Origin: Pandoraea anapnoica
GTDB lineage: Bacteria > Pseudomonadota > Gammaproteobacteria > Burkholderiales > Burkholderiaceae
DNA length: 64,000 nucleotides
Assembly (NCBI RefSeq): GCF_902459765.1
Contig: NZ_CABPSP010000004.1
Location: 1 to 64,000 of the forward strand
Reading direction: 5' to 3'
Below are positions 42,402 through 52,633 of this stretch, in pieces. The notes beneath the pieces are model-generated. The model searched no databases. It had not been told where the DNA came from and was given only the letters and a program-made list of their open reading frames with translations. Within the stretch, counting starts at the first letter, position 1. Every line of letters starts with the position of its first letter. The position numbers and the translations under genes were made by a program.

Positions 42402-45077
42402 ATGACTTTGATTTCCCGCTCGCCTGTTTCAGTGAATGCAACATCCGCTGGCATTCGACATCAAGCCGCGCGTCCTGGCCGTAGTCGGGTTTCGCTGGTG
42501 TCTGCAAGCGTCTCGGCGGCGCTGCTGAGTCTGGCGCTGGTCGCGCCGACCGTTGCGACGGCCGCGCCGGGAGCACCGGCGGCCACCGCCGTCGACAAAG
42601 TGCCGGGACGTACCGACGTCACCATCAAGCGCGACGAATTCGGTGTGCCGCACATCTACGCGTCGACGACATACGCGCTCTTCTATGGCTACGGCTATGC
42701 CATCGCGCAGGATCGTCTGTTCCAGATGGAGATGGCTCGACGCAGCACGCAGGGCACTGTGGCGGAAGTGCTGGGCGAGAAGTTCGTGGACTTCGACAAG
42801 TCGATTCGCGGCAACTACTGGCCCGCGTCGATCCGTCGCCAACTGGCCGATCTGCCGCAACGCGAGAGGGATATTCTCGAAGGCTACGCCGCTGGCATGA
42901 ACGCATGGATCGCTCAGATCCGCGCGAAGCCGGACCAGCGCATGCCCAAGCAATTCAACGACTTCGGTTTCCAGCCGACGAACTGGGACGCGTTCGACGT
43001 CGCCATGGTCTTCGTGGGGACGATGGCGAATCGCTTCTCGGATGCGACGAGCGAGATCGACAACCTGGCGTTGCTCACCGCACTCAAGGACAAGTACGGT
43101 GCGCAGAAGGGCATGGCGCTGTTCAACGAGCTGAAGTGGATCGTCAATCCGGATGCGCCGTCGACGGTACCCGCGTCGGAAGGCACCTATCCGGTCAAGG
43201 TCGGCCCGGCCACCGGCGCGCCCATGCAACCGCTCGCACGCTACGACGGATCGGCACCGATGTTTGCGCGACTGGCACGCGGCAACGATGGCGCGCTTCT
43301 GCATCAGGACACGGAGACCAATGCCGCGACGATGCTCGCGCAATTTGCCGAGTCGGGTCAGCCGGGGCTCGCCGGTTTCCCCACGACGAGCAATATGTGG
43401 ATCGTCGGCAAGAGCAAAGCACGCGACGCCCGCGCGATCATGCTCAATGGCCCGCAATTCGGGTGGTTCGCCCCGGCGTACACCTATGGCATCGGCCTGC
43501 ATGGCGCGGGCTTCGATCTCGTCGGCAATACGCCGTTCGGCTACCCCTGCATTCTGTTCGGTCATAACGGCAAGGTGTCCTGGGGCTCGACGGCTGGCTT
43601 CGGCGACGACATCGACATTTACGCCGAGAAGCTCGACCCGGTCAATCCGAACCGTTACTTCCATAATGGCCAGTGGCACGACATGGAAAAGCGCGTCGAG
43701 ATCATCAAAGTGAAGGGCGGTGAGCCGGTCGTGCAGGAGGTGTATCGCACCGTGCATGGCATCGTGATGCAACGCGACGCAAAGCAGCCGATCGCCTATG
43801 CCAAAGCGCGTGCGTGGGATGGCCTGGAAGTGCAGTCGCTGCTTGCGTGGACGCATCAGGCGCAGGCGCAGGACTGGAAGTCGTGGACGGCGCAGGCCGC
43901 GCGTCACGCGTTGACCATCAACTGGTACTACGCAGACGTGTCCGGCAATATCGGCTACGTCCATACCGGTGCGTATCCGGCGCGTCAGCCCGGCCACGAT
44001 CCGCGTCTGCCGGTGCCCGGCACTGGCGAGTGGGACTGGAAGGGACTGCTGCCGTTTTCCACCAATCCGAAGGTCTACAACCCGAAGCAGGGGTGGATCG
44101 CCAATTGGAACAATTCGCCGCAGAAGGGCTACCCGGCGAGCGATTTGTTCGCATTCCTGTGGGGCGGTGCGGACCGCGTGGTCGAGATCGACAAACGCAT
44201 CGAAGCGCACGACAAACTCGGTGTCGACGAGATGTGGCAGATCCTCAGGGATACGAGTGCGGTGGACGTCAATCGTAGTCACTTCCTGCCGTTCATCGAA
44301 CGCGCTACGGCGAATCTCCCGGCTGGCGACGCACGCCGTCAACTCGCTATGCAACTGGCCGCATGGAATGGCCTGAGCCGTGATGAGAAGCATACGGACC
44401 ATTACGACACAGCAGGTCCGGCCGTCATGGACGCGTGGCTGAGCGCCATGCTCAAACGTACGCTCGGTCAGGTCGTGCCCGCGCCGTACGACAAATGGTT
44501 CCTGGCAAGCGGTTACGCCGCCCCGCAGGACGGCCCGACGGGTTCGCTGAATATCGGCAACGGCAGCAAGGTGTTGTACGAAGCGCTGCGCGGTGACAAG
44601 GCAGGCGTGCCGCAAACGTTCGATATCTTCGACGGCAAGCGTCAGGACGACGTCATTCTGGCGGCGCTGGACGACACCATCGCGTCCCTCAAGACGAAGC
44701 TCGGCCCCGACATGGCGGCCTGGCGCGCGCCCACGGTGCCGCTGACGTTCCGCGCGAACAACTTCTTCGGTGTGCCGCAGGCCAACGCGGCGGAAGCGGT
44801 GCGTACGCCCGTCTACATGAACCGGGGCACGGAGAACGATCTGATCGTGTTCGGACCGAAGGGTAGCACCGCAAAGGTCGAGGCGTTCGACGTCGTCGCG
44901 CCGGGACAGAGCGGTTTCATTGCGCCGGACGGCACCCGTTCGCCGCACTACGCGGATCAGGTGGAAATGTACACGTCGTTCGGCCGTAAGCCCCTGTGGC
45001 ACGACACGGCGGACGTGAACCGGGCAGCAAAGTCGGTGGAGCGACTGCGTATCGAGCGCGTGTCGGACGGTGAATAA
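42402..45077 (+). CDS. pac: Penicillin G acylase precursor (Ntn hydrolase)
   Basis: A precursor of about 891 residues from the ATG at 42402 (GGAG 7 nt upstream; an ATG at 42369 would add 11 residues). A long N-terminus leads into the signal core [27 protein letters not shown]. The alpha chain begins near [21 protein letters not shown]. The autocatalytic processing site exposes Ser330 in [15 protein letters not shown], the nucleophile of the beta chain. The beta chain holds [20 protein letters not shown] and [20 protein letters not shown], matching E. coli and related penicillin G acylases very closely. The spacer peptide would be excised before Ser330. The periplasmic enzyme hydrolyses phenylacetylated amides; its natural substrate is unknown. 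A TetR-type palindrome sits upstream. Confidence 0.94.
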   Translation: MTLISRSPVSVNATSAGIRHQAARPGRSRVSLVSASVSAALLSLALVAPTVATAAPGAPAATAVDKVPGRTDVTIKRDEFGVPHIYASTTYALFYGYGYAIAQDRLFQMEMARRSTQGTVAEVLGEKFVDFDKSIRGNYWPASIRRQLADLPQRERDILEGYAAGMNAWIAQIRAKPDQRMPKQFNDFGFQPTNWDAFDVAMVFVGTMANRFSDATSEIDNLALLTALKDKYGAQKGMALFNELKWIVNPDAPSTVPASEGTYPVKVGPATGAPMQPLARYDGSAPMFARLARGNDGALLHQDTETNAATMLAQFAESGQPGLAGFPTTSNMWIVGKSKARDARAIMLNGPQFGWFAPAYTYGIGLHGAGFDLVGNTPFGYPCILFGHNGKVSWGSTAGFGDDIDIYAEKLDPVNPNRYFHNGQWHDMEKRVEIIKVKGGEPVVQEVYRTVHGIVMQRDAKQPIAYAKARAWDGLEVQSLLAWTHQAQAQDWKSWTAQAARHALTINWYYADVSGNIGYVHTGAYPARQPGHDPRLPVPGTGEWDWKGLLPFSTNPKVYNPKQGWIANWNNSPQKGYPASDLFAFLWGGADRVVEIDKRIEAHDKLGVDEMWQILRDTSAVDVNRSHFLPFIERATANLPAGDARRQLAMQLAAWNGLSRDEKHTDHYDTAGPAVMDAWLSAMLKRTLGQVVPAPYDKWFLASGYAAPQDGPTGSLNIGNGSKVLYEALRGDKAGVPQTFDIFDGKRQDDVILAALDDTIASLKTKLGPDMAAWRAPTVPLTFRANNFFGVPQANAAEAVRTPVYMNRGTENDLIVFGPKGSTAKVEAFDVVAPGQSGFIAPDGTRSPHYADQVEMYTSFGRKPLWHDTADVNRAAKSVERLRIERVSDGE

Positions 45078-45091
45078 GTCGCACTAAGCCG

Positions 45092-46366
45092 TCAGACCAG
45101 CCCCGTCGCACCGGCGATCACGCATAACGCGACGACCGCCAGCGGCGGGGCATTCCACCGGACCAGCAGCACGAAGGCAACGATGGCGAGCGCGACATCG
45201 GCAGCGCTGTGAACAGCGCTGGTCCACACCGGTGAATACAACGCCGATGCCAGAATCCCCACGACCGCAGCATTGACGCCGGCGAGCATGGCCGCTGTCG
45301 ACGGACGTGCCCGAAGCGTCTGCCAATTCGGGAGCGCCGCGATCACCAGCAGCAGTCCCGGCAGGAAAATGCCGAGCGTGGCGAGTGCCGCGCCCAGCCA
45401 TGATTGAGACGGTGCGCCCGACATCCACCCGAGATACGACGCGAACGTGAACAGTGGGCCGGGCACGGCCTGCGCCGCGCCGTAGCCAGCGAGAAAGTCG
45501 TTCGCGGACACCCATCCTGTCGTTACTGTCTGAGCCTGAAGCAGTGGCAACACGACATGGCCGCCGCCGAAGACCAGCGCGCCCGAGCGGTAGAAGCCGT
45601 CGAAGATGGCGATGGCCCGGCCGTTCGTCCACTGATGCAAGAGCGGCAGGCCAGCCAGCAGCACGACAAAGAGCGCGAGGGACACCAGGCTCGCCGTGTG
45701 CGAGATATGGAATCGCAGTGTCGATGCAGCGGGAGATGCCGGGATGGCGTTTGACGTGCGAAGCAGCCCGTAGCCGAGCACCGCGCCGAAAACGATGACG
45801 ATGAGCTGCGCGAAGGCCGTCGTCGTCAATCCAAGGATCGCAATCGCAGCCAACGCGATACCCGCTCGCCGCACGTCGGCGCATAGCCGTCGCGCCATGT
45901 CCCAGACGGCTTGCGCCACCACCGCCACCGCCACCAGCTTCAGACCGTGCACGACGCCATCGCCGAGCGTGCCGCCGAGATGTGGTGCGAGTACGGCGAA
46001 CAAGAGCAACAGGCACACCGACGGCAGCGTGAAACCGCACCACGCAGCGAGACCGCCCAGCCATCCGGCGCGTAGCAGCCCGATGGAGAAACCGACCTGA
46101 CTGCTCGCCGGGCCGGGCAGGAACTGACACAAGCCAACCAGATCGACGAAGCTTGCGTCGTCAAGCCACCGGCGTCGCGTGACGAATGCGCGTCGAAAGT
46201 AGCCGATATGCGCGACGGGGCCGCCGAAGCTGGTCAGCCCGAGCACGAGGAACGCGCGGAGCACGTCGAGTGCAGCACGCGGCCCGGTGGTGGTGGCGGA
46301 GGACGGTGTGAGGTCGGACGATGACGGTTCGGGCACGGCGCGTTCAAGAGATAGAGTCGATGTCAC
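45092..46366 (-). CDS. chrA: Chromate transporter (CHR family), two-domain
   Basis: About 424 residues from a GTG at 46366, with no clear Shine-Dalgarno; a GTG at 46390 is an alternative, and much longer frames run into the toxin-like gene's leader. It contains two homologous halves: LVLGLTSFGGPVAHIGYFRRAFV with FVDLVGLCQFLPGPASSQVGF (CHR domain 1), and SGALVFGGGHVVLPLLQAQT with FLAGYGAAQAVPGPLFTFASY (CHR domain 2). The conserved FGGP/FGGGH and PGP motifs and about 10-12 membrane segments identify a ChrA-like chromate or sulfate-chromate antiporter. It is transcribed towards pac (convergent, 14-bp gap). No chrB regulator is present. Confidence 0.92.
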   Translation of the reverse strand: MTSTLSLERAVPEPSSSDLTPSSATTTGPRAALDVLRAFLVLGLTSFGGPVAHIGYFRRAFVTRRRWLDDASFVDLVGLCQFLPGPASSQVGFSIGLLRAGWLGGLAAWCGFTLPSVCLLLLFAVLAPHLGGTLGDGVVHGLKLVAVAVVAQAVWDMARRLCADVRRAGIALAAIAILGLTTTAFAQLIVIVFGAVLGYGLLRTSNAIPASPAASTLRFHISHTASLVSLALFVVLLAGLPLLHQWTNGRAIAIFDGFYRSGALVFGGGHVVLPLLQAQTVTTGWVSANDFLAGYGAAQAVPGPLFTFASYLGWMSGAPSQSWLGAALATLGIFLPGLLLVIAALPNWQTLRARPSTAAMLAGVNAAVVGILASALYSPVWTSAVHSAADVALAIVAFVLLVRWNAPPLAVVALCVIAGATGLV

Positions 46367-46614
46367 GACGGTAGCACGTTCTGATGTCACGCAGCCGCGC
46401 GGCGACACGTGCTGCCGGTCGTTGCGGTCCGTCACTGGTTTCCCAATCTTGCAACGAGGTTGGGGCAATCGTCTATTCCCGAACAGTTGCCGGTTCGTTT
46501 CAGCAATCGTGTGGCGTGTCGACGCGATAGCGTTTGTTCCCGTGTCGCAAGCGGCGATCTGTCGTGCCTTCGCACGGCGGCCGCTGGCGGCCCGACGCTC
46601 AGGAGAGACGTTCC

Positions 46615-49600
46615 ATGACTCGCATGCATCCATCGATGCCACACCATGCCCATCGTCCAAACGCCCACATGCACAATGCGCCACCGCGCAGGCGCTGCCA
46701 TGCCCTTGCAGACGACTGGGGCGCGGGGCGCGCATTGCCTCGCAGACAGCTGCGCAACAGCGCACGGGCACAGCGCGGCGACGCCGAATCGTCACGTGCG
46801 CCGCGAGAGGAAGTGCGCAGCCAGGCGGCCAGCGCTGCGTTCGCGCTGACGCTTCTGGCGGTCGCGAGTGTCGCGAGTGTCGCCAACGCGGCTGCAGCTG
46901 ACGTGCCACGAGGTCCTTTCACCGGTTTGCGCGCGAGGGGGAGGAGCCGGGTGTCGCCCGTCGTCAGCACGGAGCCTCCTGTGACGCTGGGGCACTCACA
47001 GTCCATCGCAGGCATTCGCACGCTGCTGAAATTGCGTCCGGCACGTGACGACAACGGGGGCGTCGCGCATCAGTGTTTGCCGTCACCGGGGACATCGGCG
47101 ATTGGCATATCGCCGCCCGCTGTCGACAGCGACGCTGCGCTTCGCATGGGACTGTCCGCCTATCGCGAGGACTTGCAGCGTGTCGTCGTCGCCATGATTC
47201 GTGATGCCGTGGCTGCCGCCGACCCCGACACGCGCGAAGCATTCGCGGACGCCGAGGCGCTGAGTCCTCGGTACATGACGCTACGTGTTACCCACAAAGG
47301 AACGAAGGGCTGGCCGCCGCCCAGTATCTACTTCGCGTCGTCCGGCATCGCGCTTAACCTGCGCGACGAACAGGGCCGCTGGCGACCGTTCGCGCTCACG
47401 CTCGCCGCGCAGGCATCTGCACTCGTCGTGCCGCTCTCGACTTGCCGGATGCAGAGTCCGTCCGACGCGGACTGTATCAAGCGGATGCTGGGTCCGTTGT
47501 TCTGGGGCGACCGTTGGGCATCGATTGCCGAGAATATCGACGACACCGACACGGTACGGTTCGTATCGATGCGTGCCGGCGCAACGGTGTCGCCGGGATG
47601 GCCGTCTCCCGACACACCCGTGCTCGAATCACCCGATATGGAGGAGGTCGCCGAAATCCTGCTGGAGACTGTGATTCGCGGCGAACCGTCGAATGAAAGG
47701 CTCGGGTCACGTCCCCGGCGAAGTGCGATTGCCGACGCTGGTGGCGCGCGGTCACTGGTGACGCGGTTGAGCGCGTCCGGTCTGGAGTGCCTCGCCGCTG
47801 TGATCGGTGCGGGCACGCTCGACGACGATGCCGTGGCTTTGCTGCGGCACCTCTGGCCGGCAAGTCCCGCACAGGTTTCCGATGTCGTCGCTCTGCCGCA
47901 GCCCCACGCGCTGGCGGCGTTCCCGCACGAGTCGTTCAGCGGCCCGCTCGGACGCGGTGTGCAGTGGGTGTTGCCCGCGAACGTCTATGTCGAGTATCGG
48001 CCCGACCTCACGCAGAACGGCGTGAAGGTCTTCAACATCGACGGCACGCTGTATGGCACAACCGTCGCCCGCACGCGCAAGCACGCTTCCGACCTGCGTC
48101 CGTTAGACCAAATGCGCAACGAACTTGGACCGCTCGCGTTGTGCCGCATTTCGCGCGGCGTTGGCATCGATGTCGACGGCATGTGCCTGGAGTGCCATAC
48201 CGAACGGGACGGCGAGGTGTCCGTTACGGAGCAGGGCGCAACAGTCACACAACATCAGGTGCCGGAGGCGTCGCCGCTCGCGCGTCTGCGGGTCGCGGTG
48301 TATTCGCAGCCGTTCGTAGCCGAGGACGGGCGACGGCAGTTCTTCGCTTTCGGACGTCTGGGCGAATTCGACGCGCAGGGCATCCCACAGGTGACGTCGA
48401 GTTCGCCGCTGGTCGCGGGCGACGTCTACGCGAGAGAGCTGGAGGGCGAACTCGGCTACTTCGAGCAGGCGACGACAGCCGGACCGGTGGGCGGACGCCG
48501 CATTCGTCTCACGCTCGGGAACATGCACGTTGCTGCGCCCTTCGGCACGTATCGCGACCGTCACGAGGTGTTGCATGGCGTGGTGCAGTTGTCGCGTGAG
48601 GTCTATTACCGCTTCACCTTGCCCGGCGGAGGGGATGCGCCTGGGCGAGTGCATTTGCAGTATCGTCACGTCGGGCATCGCGATATCCGCGAATACTGGA
48701 TCGCACAACATCACCGTGCGGCGGCTGAGAGCGCCAGCGTTCTGCCAACGATCTCGTACGGTGAGACGCGCACACTTTTGCAACTATATCTGCGCATGTG
48801 GAATCAGGCGCCTTCACCGTCCGAGGTGTGGCAGGGTCTGGAGGACGTTCCGCTGTCGGTCGCCGAAGCCCGCGCAGCTGTGGGGCAGCTCACGCATGCC
48901 ATCGAGTGGCACGTGGCCTCGGCGCGAGGCGCAGGCGGTGACGAAACCGGTGGTCTGGGTGCGCGCACGTCTCCCGATGTCGATCCGGAATTGCTTCCGA
49001 CATTCAACCGTCTCTGGTCGCATTGGCAGTGCTATCCCGGTCAGGCGGACGCTTTCATCGGCGCCGTGGCACGCGACTTCGTATCGCGCCCGTCGCCATT
49101 GGCAGTGTGGTCGCAACTGCCGTTCACCGGCGACGTGCAAACGACCCGTGATGTGCTTGCGCTGTTCGAGGAGGTCTTTCCCGGCATGCCGGATCTTCAA
49201 TCGTTGGTGTCAGGCGAGGCCCGGGCCGCGCGCGACGTCGACAACCGCATGCGGCTAGTGTCGCAGAACGCCAATATTGCGCTCGCGGAAGTCACGCTTG
49301 TGGATGGCACGCGAACGATCTACTACTGCCTCTCCGGGCTTCAGCGGCGTGTGCTGCCGACGAACGCTCCGACAGTGCGATTCGTCGACGCTGGTCGCGC
49401 CTATCTCGAACGGGAGAACAACGTCATCACGCAGCAAGGCGACGGCCCGCGCTCGCGCGCGCAGGCGTACCCGACCGAGCCGCCCGCATTACGGTTTGTC
49501 GTCGCCGATGCCAACCTGCCGACGTATCACGCGGCGTCCGGCGCGGCGAAGTCGCGCACGCTCGACACCGAGCGCCTGATTCTGGCCCAGATCTATGCGG

Positions 49601-49863
49601 ACCATCCGGCAGGCGAGAACGTCGTGCGCTCAATCGTGATGTGCTCGCGCATGCCATTCTGCGACTCCTGTGCGGTGAATCTGGCGATGGTGCCGTATCA
49701 CTATCCGAATGCGGCGTTGCGCTTCTACTACGTCGCATCCGGGCCTCTTACCCGCATCCCGCCCGAGGACGCACCAGCCCTCACAGAGGCCCCGGTAACT
49801 GCGTTGCCGCAGGACCGGGCAGTTGCTCACGCGCCTGACAAGCACGTGCATTCGACCCTGTAA
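46615..49863 (+). CDS. Large hypothetical protein with deaminase-like C-terminus (candidate toxin/effector)
   Basis: A 1082-residue protein, ATG at 46615 with AGGAG 9 nt upstream. The first 70 residues are His/Arg-rich, then a hydrophobic stretch (SAAFALTLLAVASVASVANA, about 73-92) is like a late signal or membrane anchor. The middle is beta-rich with no family I recognise; two helical units share LYLRMWNQAPSPSEVW and VARDFVSRPSPLAVW. The C-terminus has SRTLDTERLILAQIY (Glu986 in DTE) and, 30 residues on, SRMPFCDSCAVNL (Cys1016xxCys1019), followed by ALRFYYV. E plus CxxC at this spacing is the layout of zinc deaminase domains of polymorphic toxins, though the usual first ligand His/Cys is Asp984 here. 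Its neighbours are an ABC exporter and the contractile injection locus, so it may be an effector; this is inference. Confidence 0.75.
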   Translation: MTRMHPSMPHHAHRPNAHMHNAPPRRRCHALADDWGAGRALPRRQLRNSARAQRGDAESSRAPREEVRSQAASAAFALTLLAVASVASVANAAAADVPRGPFTGLRARGRSRVSPVVSTEPPVTLGHSQSIAGIRTLLKLRPARDDNGGVAHQCLPSPGTSAIGISPPAVDSDAALRMGLSAYREDLQRVVVAMIRDAVAAADPDTREAFADAEALSPRYMTLRVTHKGTKGWPPPSIYFASSGIALNLRDEQGRWRPFALTLAAQASALVVPLSTCRMQSPSDADCIKRMLGPLFWGDRWASIAENIDDTDTVRFVSMRAGATVSPGWPSPDTPVLESPDMEEVAEILLETVIRGEPSNERLGSRPRRSAIADAGGARSLVTRLSASGLECLAAVIGAGTLDDDAVALLRHLWPASPAQVSDVVALPQPHALAAFPHESFSGPLGRGVQWVLPANVYVEYRPDLTQNGVKVFNIDGTLYGTTVARTRKHASDLRPLDQMRNELGPLALCRISRGVGIDVDGMCLECHTERDGEVSVTEQGATVTQHQVPEASPLARLRVAVYSQPFVAEDGRRQFFAFGRLGEFDAQGIPQVTSSSPLVAGDVYARELEGELGYFEQATTAGPVGGRRIRLTLGNMHVAAPFGTYRDRHEVLHGVVQLSREVYYRFTLPGGGDAPGRVHLQYRHVGHRDIREYWIAQHHRAAAESASVLPTISYGETRTLLQLYLRMWNQAPSPSEVWQGLEDVPLSVAEARAAVGQLTHAIEWHVASARGAGGDETGGLGARTSPDVDPELLPTFNRLWSHWQCYPGQADAFIGAVARDFVSRPSPLAVWSQLPFTGDVQTTRDVLALFEEVFPGMPDLQSLVSGEARAARDVDNRMRLVSQNANIALAEVTLVDGTRTIYYCLSGLQRRVLPTNAPTVRFVDAGRAYLERENNVITQQGDGPRSRAQAYPTEPPALRFVVADANLPTYHAASGAAKSRTLDTERLILAQIYADHPAGENVVRSIVMCSRMPFCDSCAVNLAMVPYHYPNAALRFYYVASGPLTRIPPEDAPALTEAPVTALPQDRAVAHAPDKHVHSTL

Positions 49864-50045
49864 TCGCGACGTCTGCGGTTTTTTCCCCTATATTGACCGG
49901 TCACGCTGCCTATCGTGGCAACTGCGGCGCGTGATGCTTTACCGGGTCGCCAGCACACGCTGCGGCCCGGCTGCATGACATGCGCATCACGCCTGCATCG
50001 CACGGCGATATCTCAGCTATTTCGGCATTAAGGAGCGAAGAACGC

Positions 50046-51785
50046 ATGACGGCGCCAGAAGTTTCCCCGCGCAAACCCGCCATCGGACTCGGCAGTGCCG
50101 CCCGTGATCTGTATCGTGCGCTGTGGCGACATGCGCAGGGCGTGCGCACACATTTGCTAGGTGCAGCGGGGTTGCTCTCGGCGGCACAACTGCTCCGGCT
50201 GACCATGCCGTGGCTCGCCGCGCAGGCAATCAATGCGCTTCAGCAGGGCAACATGACGGTTGCGGGACGCTGGATCGTCTACCTCGTCGGCATCTATCTC
50301 TTGTCGTGGTTGCTGCATGGCCCGGGCCGAATTCTTGAGCGCAACGTCGGCGTTCGGGTGCGCTTGCGTCTGGCCGATCAGTTGTATGCACGCATTGCGG
50401 CCGCGCCGCTGGCATGGCGAGACGGACGGCATTCTGGCGAGCTTCAGCATCGCGTCGTGCAGTCCAGCCGCGCACTGTCGGACTTCGCGCAGAACCAGTT
50501 CGGTTATCTGCAAAGCGTCTTCAATTTCGTCGGTCCGCTGGTCGCGCTGGCGCTGCTGTCGCGAACCAGCGGTGCAATCGCCGTGACCGGGTATGTCGTC
50601 ATCGCCATCATCATCCTTCGATTCGACCGAGTGCTGATGCAGCTCGCGCGTGCGGAGAACGATGCCGAGCGTCGCTATGCAGCGGCGCTGCTCGATTTTG
50701 TCGGTAACGCGGGCACGGTGATCGGTCTGCGCTTGCAGGCGGCATCACGCAAGCTGCTCGGCCATCGGATGGACGCCGTGATGGTGCCGCTGCGACGCAC
50801 GGTGACGGTCAACGAAGGCAAGTGGTTCGCCGTCGACATACTGGGCATGGGGCTGACTTGGATTCTCGTTGTGGTCTACGTATTGCAATCGCGCGAACCG
50901 GGACAGGCCGTGATGCTCGGCACGGTGTTCATGATCTACCAGTACGCGCAACAGGCGGCGACGGTGGTCGGTGCGATGGCGTCGAACTTCCAGAGCTTCG
51001 CGCGGATGCACACGGACTACGGCAGCGCCGAGCCGATCTGGGACGCCCCGAGCGATCCGGATGCCGTCGTCCCGGCGGTCATTGCCGACGCGCCGTGGCA
51101 AACGCTGACGTTGCGCAACGTCTCGTGGAACTATGCCGACGATGCCCGCGGCGGGTTGCGTGGCGTCGACCTCACGCTTCGACGCGGGTCGCGCGTGGCG
51201 CTCATCGGTCCGAGCGGCGGTGGCAAAAGCACATTGCTGCGAACGCTTGCCGGTCTGTACCTTCCGCAACACGGCGAACTTCTACGCGATGGCAACGTCA
51301 CCGATTGGTCGGACCTGCGCACATTGGCGACGCTGATTCCCCAGGAAGCCGAAGTGTTCGAGGCCAGCGTCGAAGAGAACCTGACGTTCGGTGAACCCGC
51401 CGATGCACAAGCGCTCCAGACAGCTGTGCACGCGGGCGTATTCGACGACGTGCTGCAACATCTCCCGGATGGCCTGTCGAGCACGCTCAACGAGCGCGGT
51501 AGCAATCTCTCCGGCGGGCAGCGTCAACGGCTTGCGCTGTCGCGTGGTGCGTTGGCGGCGCAGGGCAGTTCGCTGTTGCTGCTCGACGAACCGACGAGCG
51601 CGCTCGACCCATTGGCCGAAGGGCGGGTGTTCGAGCGCATGTACGACGCGTTTCCGACGGCATGCATTGTGGCTTCCGTGCATCGGCCGAGTCTGCTGAG
51701 TCGTTTCGACACCATCGTAGTCATGGAAAGCGGTCGTGTCGTCGACGTCGGTCCGAGAGACGAAGTGCTCGCCCGGCGTACATGA
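50046..51785 (+). CDS. ABC exporter, fused membrane and ATPase domains
   Basis: A 579-residue type I ABC exporter half-transporter from the ATG at 50046 (AGGAG 10 nt upstream). The membrane domain, residues about 20-330, has around six helices, including [19 protein letters not shown] and [20 protein letters not shown]. The nucleotide domain follows: Walker [29 protein letters not shown] as the Q-loop region, signature [15 protein letters not shown], Walker [15 protein letters not shown] and switch His in [13 protein letters not shown]. It probably homodimerises and exports a lipid, peptide or small molecule. It sits between the deaminase-like protein (183 bp upstream) and the contractile injection genes (258 bp downstream); no accessory membrane-fusion protein is encoded, so toxin secretion through it is not established. 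Confidence 0.92.
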   Translation: MTAPEVSPRKPAIGLGSAARDLYRALWRHAQGVRTHLLGAAGLLSAAQLLRLTMPWLAAQAINALQQGNMTVAGRWIVYLVGIYLLSWLLHGPGRILERNVGVRVRLRLADQLYARIAAAPLAWRDGRHSGELQHRVVQSSRALSDFAQNQFGYLQSVFNFVGPLVALALLSRTSGAIAVTGYVVIAIIILRFDRVLMQLARAENDAERRYAAALLDFVGNAGTVIGLRLQAASRKLLGHRMDAVMVPLRRTVTVNEGKWFAVDILGMGLTWILVVVYVLQSREPGQAVMLGTVFMIYQYAQQAATVVGAMASNFQSFARMHTDYGSAEPIWDAPSDPDAVVPAVIADAPWQTLTLRNVSWNYADDARGGLRGVDLTLRRGSRVALIGPSGGGKSTLLRTLAGLYLPQHGELLRDGNVTDWSDLRTLATLIPQEAEVFEASVEENLTFGEPADAQALQTAVHAGVFDDVLQHLPDGLSSTLNERGSNLSGGQRQRLALSRGALAAQGSSLLLLDEPTSALDPLAEGRVFERMYDAFPTACIVASVHRPSLLSRFDTIVVMESGRVVDVGPRDEVLARRT

Positions 51786-52043
51786 TCGTTTTTTATTGAA
51801 AGACCGCGCAATTCATTACGAATTTTCACGAGCACGCTATTCGCCGCGTGCTTGTGCTACAGTTCCGCAGCAAAAAATCAAAAGCTAACATTCCGGGCGG
51901 CGCAAGAACGCTCAAGAATCCAGATCGTCGTGTTTCGCCATACGACACGATGTAAGAAATTTTGCGACACGCCAGTTCCAGTAGTCGAAAGTGTTGTACC
52001 GAATCAGATTTTGCAACCGCATTGCGAAAGGGTATCGGGGACC
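51786..52043. other. A+T-rich leader of the contractile injection locus
   Basis: No credible ORF is present. A perfect 7-bp dyad AGCACGC (51831-51837) / GCGTGCT (51846-51852) with an 8-nt loop is followed by a markedly A-rich stretch (51871-51890). A T-run GTTTTTTATT immediately follows the ABC exporter stop (51788-51797), with no strong stem. This is the natural place for the promoter of the injection-system operon. Confidence 0.45.
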
Positions 52044-52619
52044 ATGATTAACGCTGCTGTGGAGCACCTTGCGGGGCGGCTCAACGAACACTTAAAACAG
52101 ACGTATACGCTCGACGGCGATATCGTGACGATGTCCGGTCTTGTCGACGTTAACGGTCAGGCTGTCGCCAACACCAGCAACCGTCTGGTCGTGATGCTCA
52201 CGCACATCGAGCGCGACTCCGGCCCGGTACGTAAGGGTATTCCGGGCGATGCGGGCGCATCGAGCCTGTCGCTCGGCGTGGCGCCGTTGTATCTCAATCT
52301 CTATGTGATGGTGGCGGCCAATTTCACCGGCGGCCATTACCAGGATTCGCTCAAGCTGATCTCGGCAGCCATCGCATTCTTCCAGCGCAATCCCGTATTC
52401 GATCATCGCTCGTCGCCGTCTCTCGATCCGCGTATCGACCGGCTGATGCTCGAGATCGAGAATCTGGATATCCGCGAACTCAGCAACCTCTGGACGATGC
52501 TCGGCGGCAAATATTTGCCATCCGTGTTGTACAAGGTTCGCCTGATGGCGCCGGATACCGGCGACATTACCGGCACCGTGCCGACCGTGCGTGCGCCGGT
52601 CCCCGCGATTAGTCACTAA
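52044..52619 (+). CDS. eCIS cap/tail-terminator protein (DUF4255, Afp16/Pvc16-like)
   Basis: A 191-residue protein from the ATG at 52044 (GGGG upstream). It has MINAAVEHLAGRLNEHLKQT, then NRLVVMLTHIERDS and PLYLNLYVMVAANFTGGHYQ, followed by ALIAFFQRNPVF-type text (SAAIAFFQRNPVFDHRS) and DIRELSNLWTMLGGKYLPSVLYKVRL. This is the DUF4255 domain found in extracellular contractile injection systems, where the Afp16/Pvc16 cap closes the distal sheath-tube end. It opens the structural operon here; in Afp/PVC clusters it comes last, so gene order is permuted. The next gene starts 14 bp later. Confidence 0.88.
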   Translation: MINAAVEHLAGRLNEHLKQTYTLDGDIVTMSGLVDVNGQAVANTSNRLVVMLTHIERDSGPVRKGIPGDAGASSLSLGVAPLYLNLYVMVAANFTGGHYQDSLKLISAAIAFFQRNPVFDHRSSPSLDPRIDRLMLEIENLDIRELSNLWTMLGGKYLPSVLYKVRLMAPDTGDITGTVPTVRAPVPAISH

Positions 52620-52633
52620 GCGGAATCGAAGGC

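Noticed and set aside
42429-45002. 857-residue open frame antisense to the penicillin acylase gene
   Set aside because: High-GC mirror of pac: the sense frame has complete family signatures and a ribosome site, while the antisense product is Arg/His-rich with no motif.
50046-51785. Dedicated type I secretion system for the deaminase-like protein
   Set aside because: The ABC protein has no N-terminal peptidase domain, and no membrane-fusion protein or RTX-type signal is present, so this was kept only as a neighbourhood observation.
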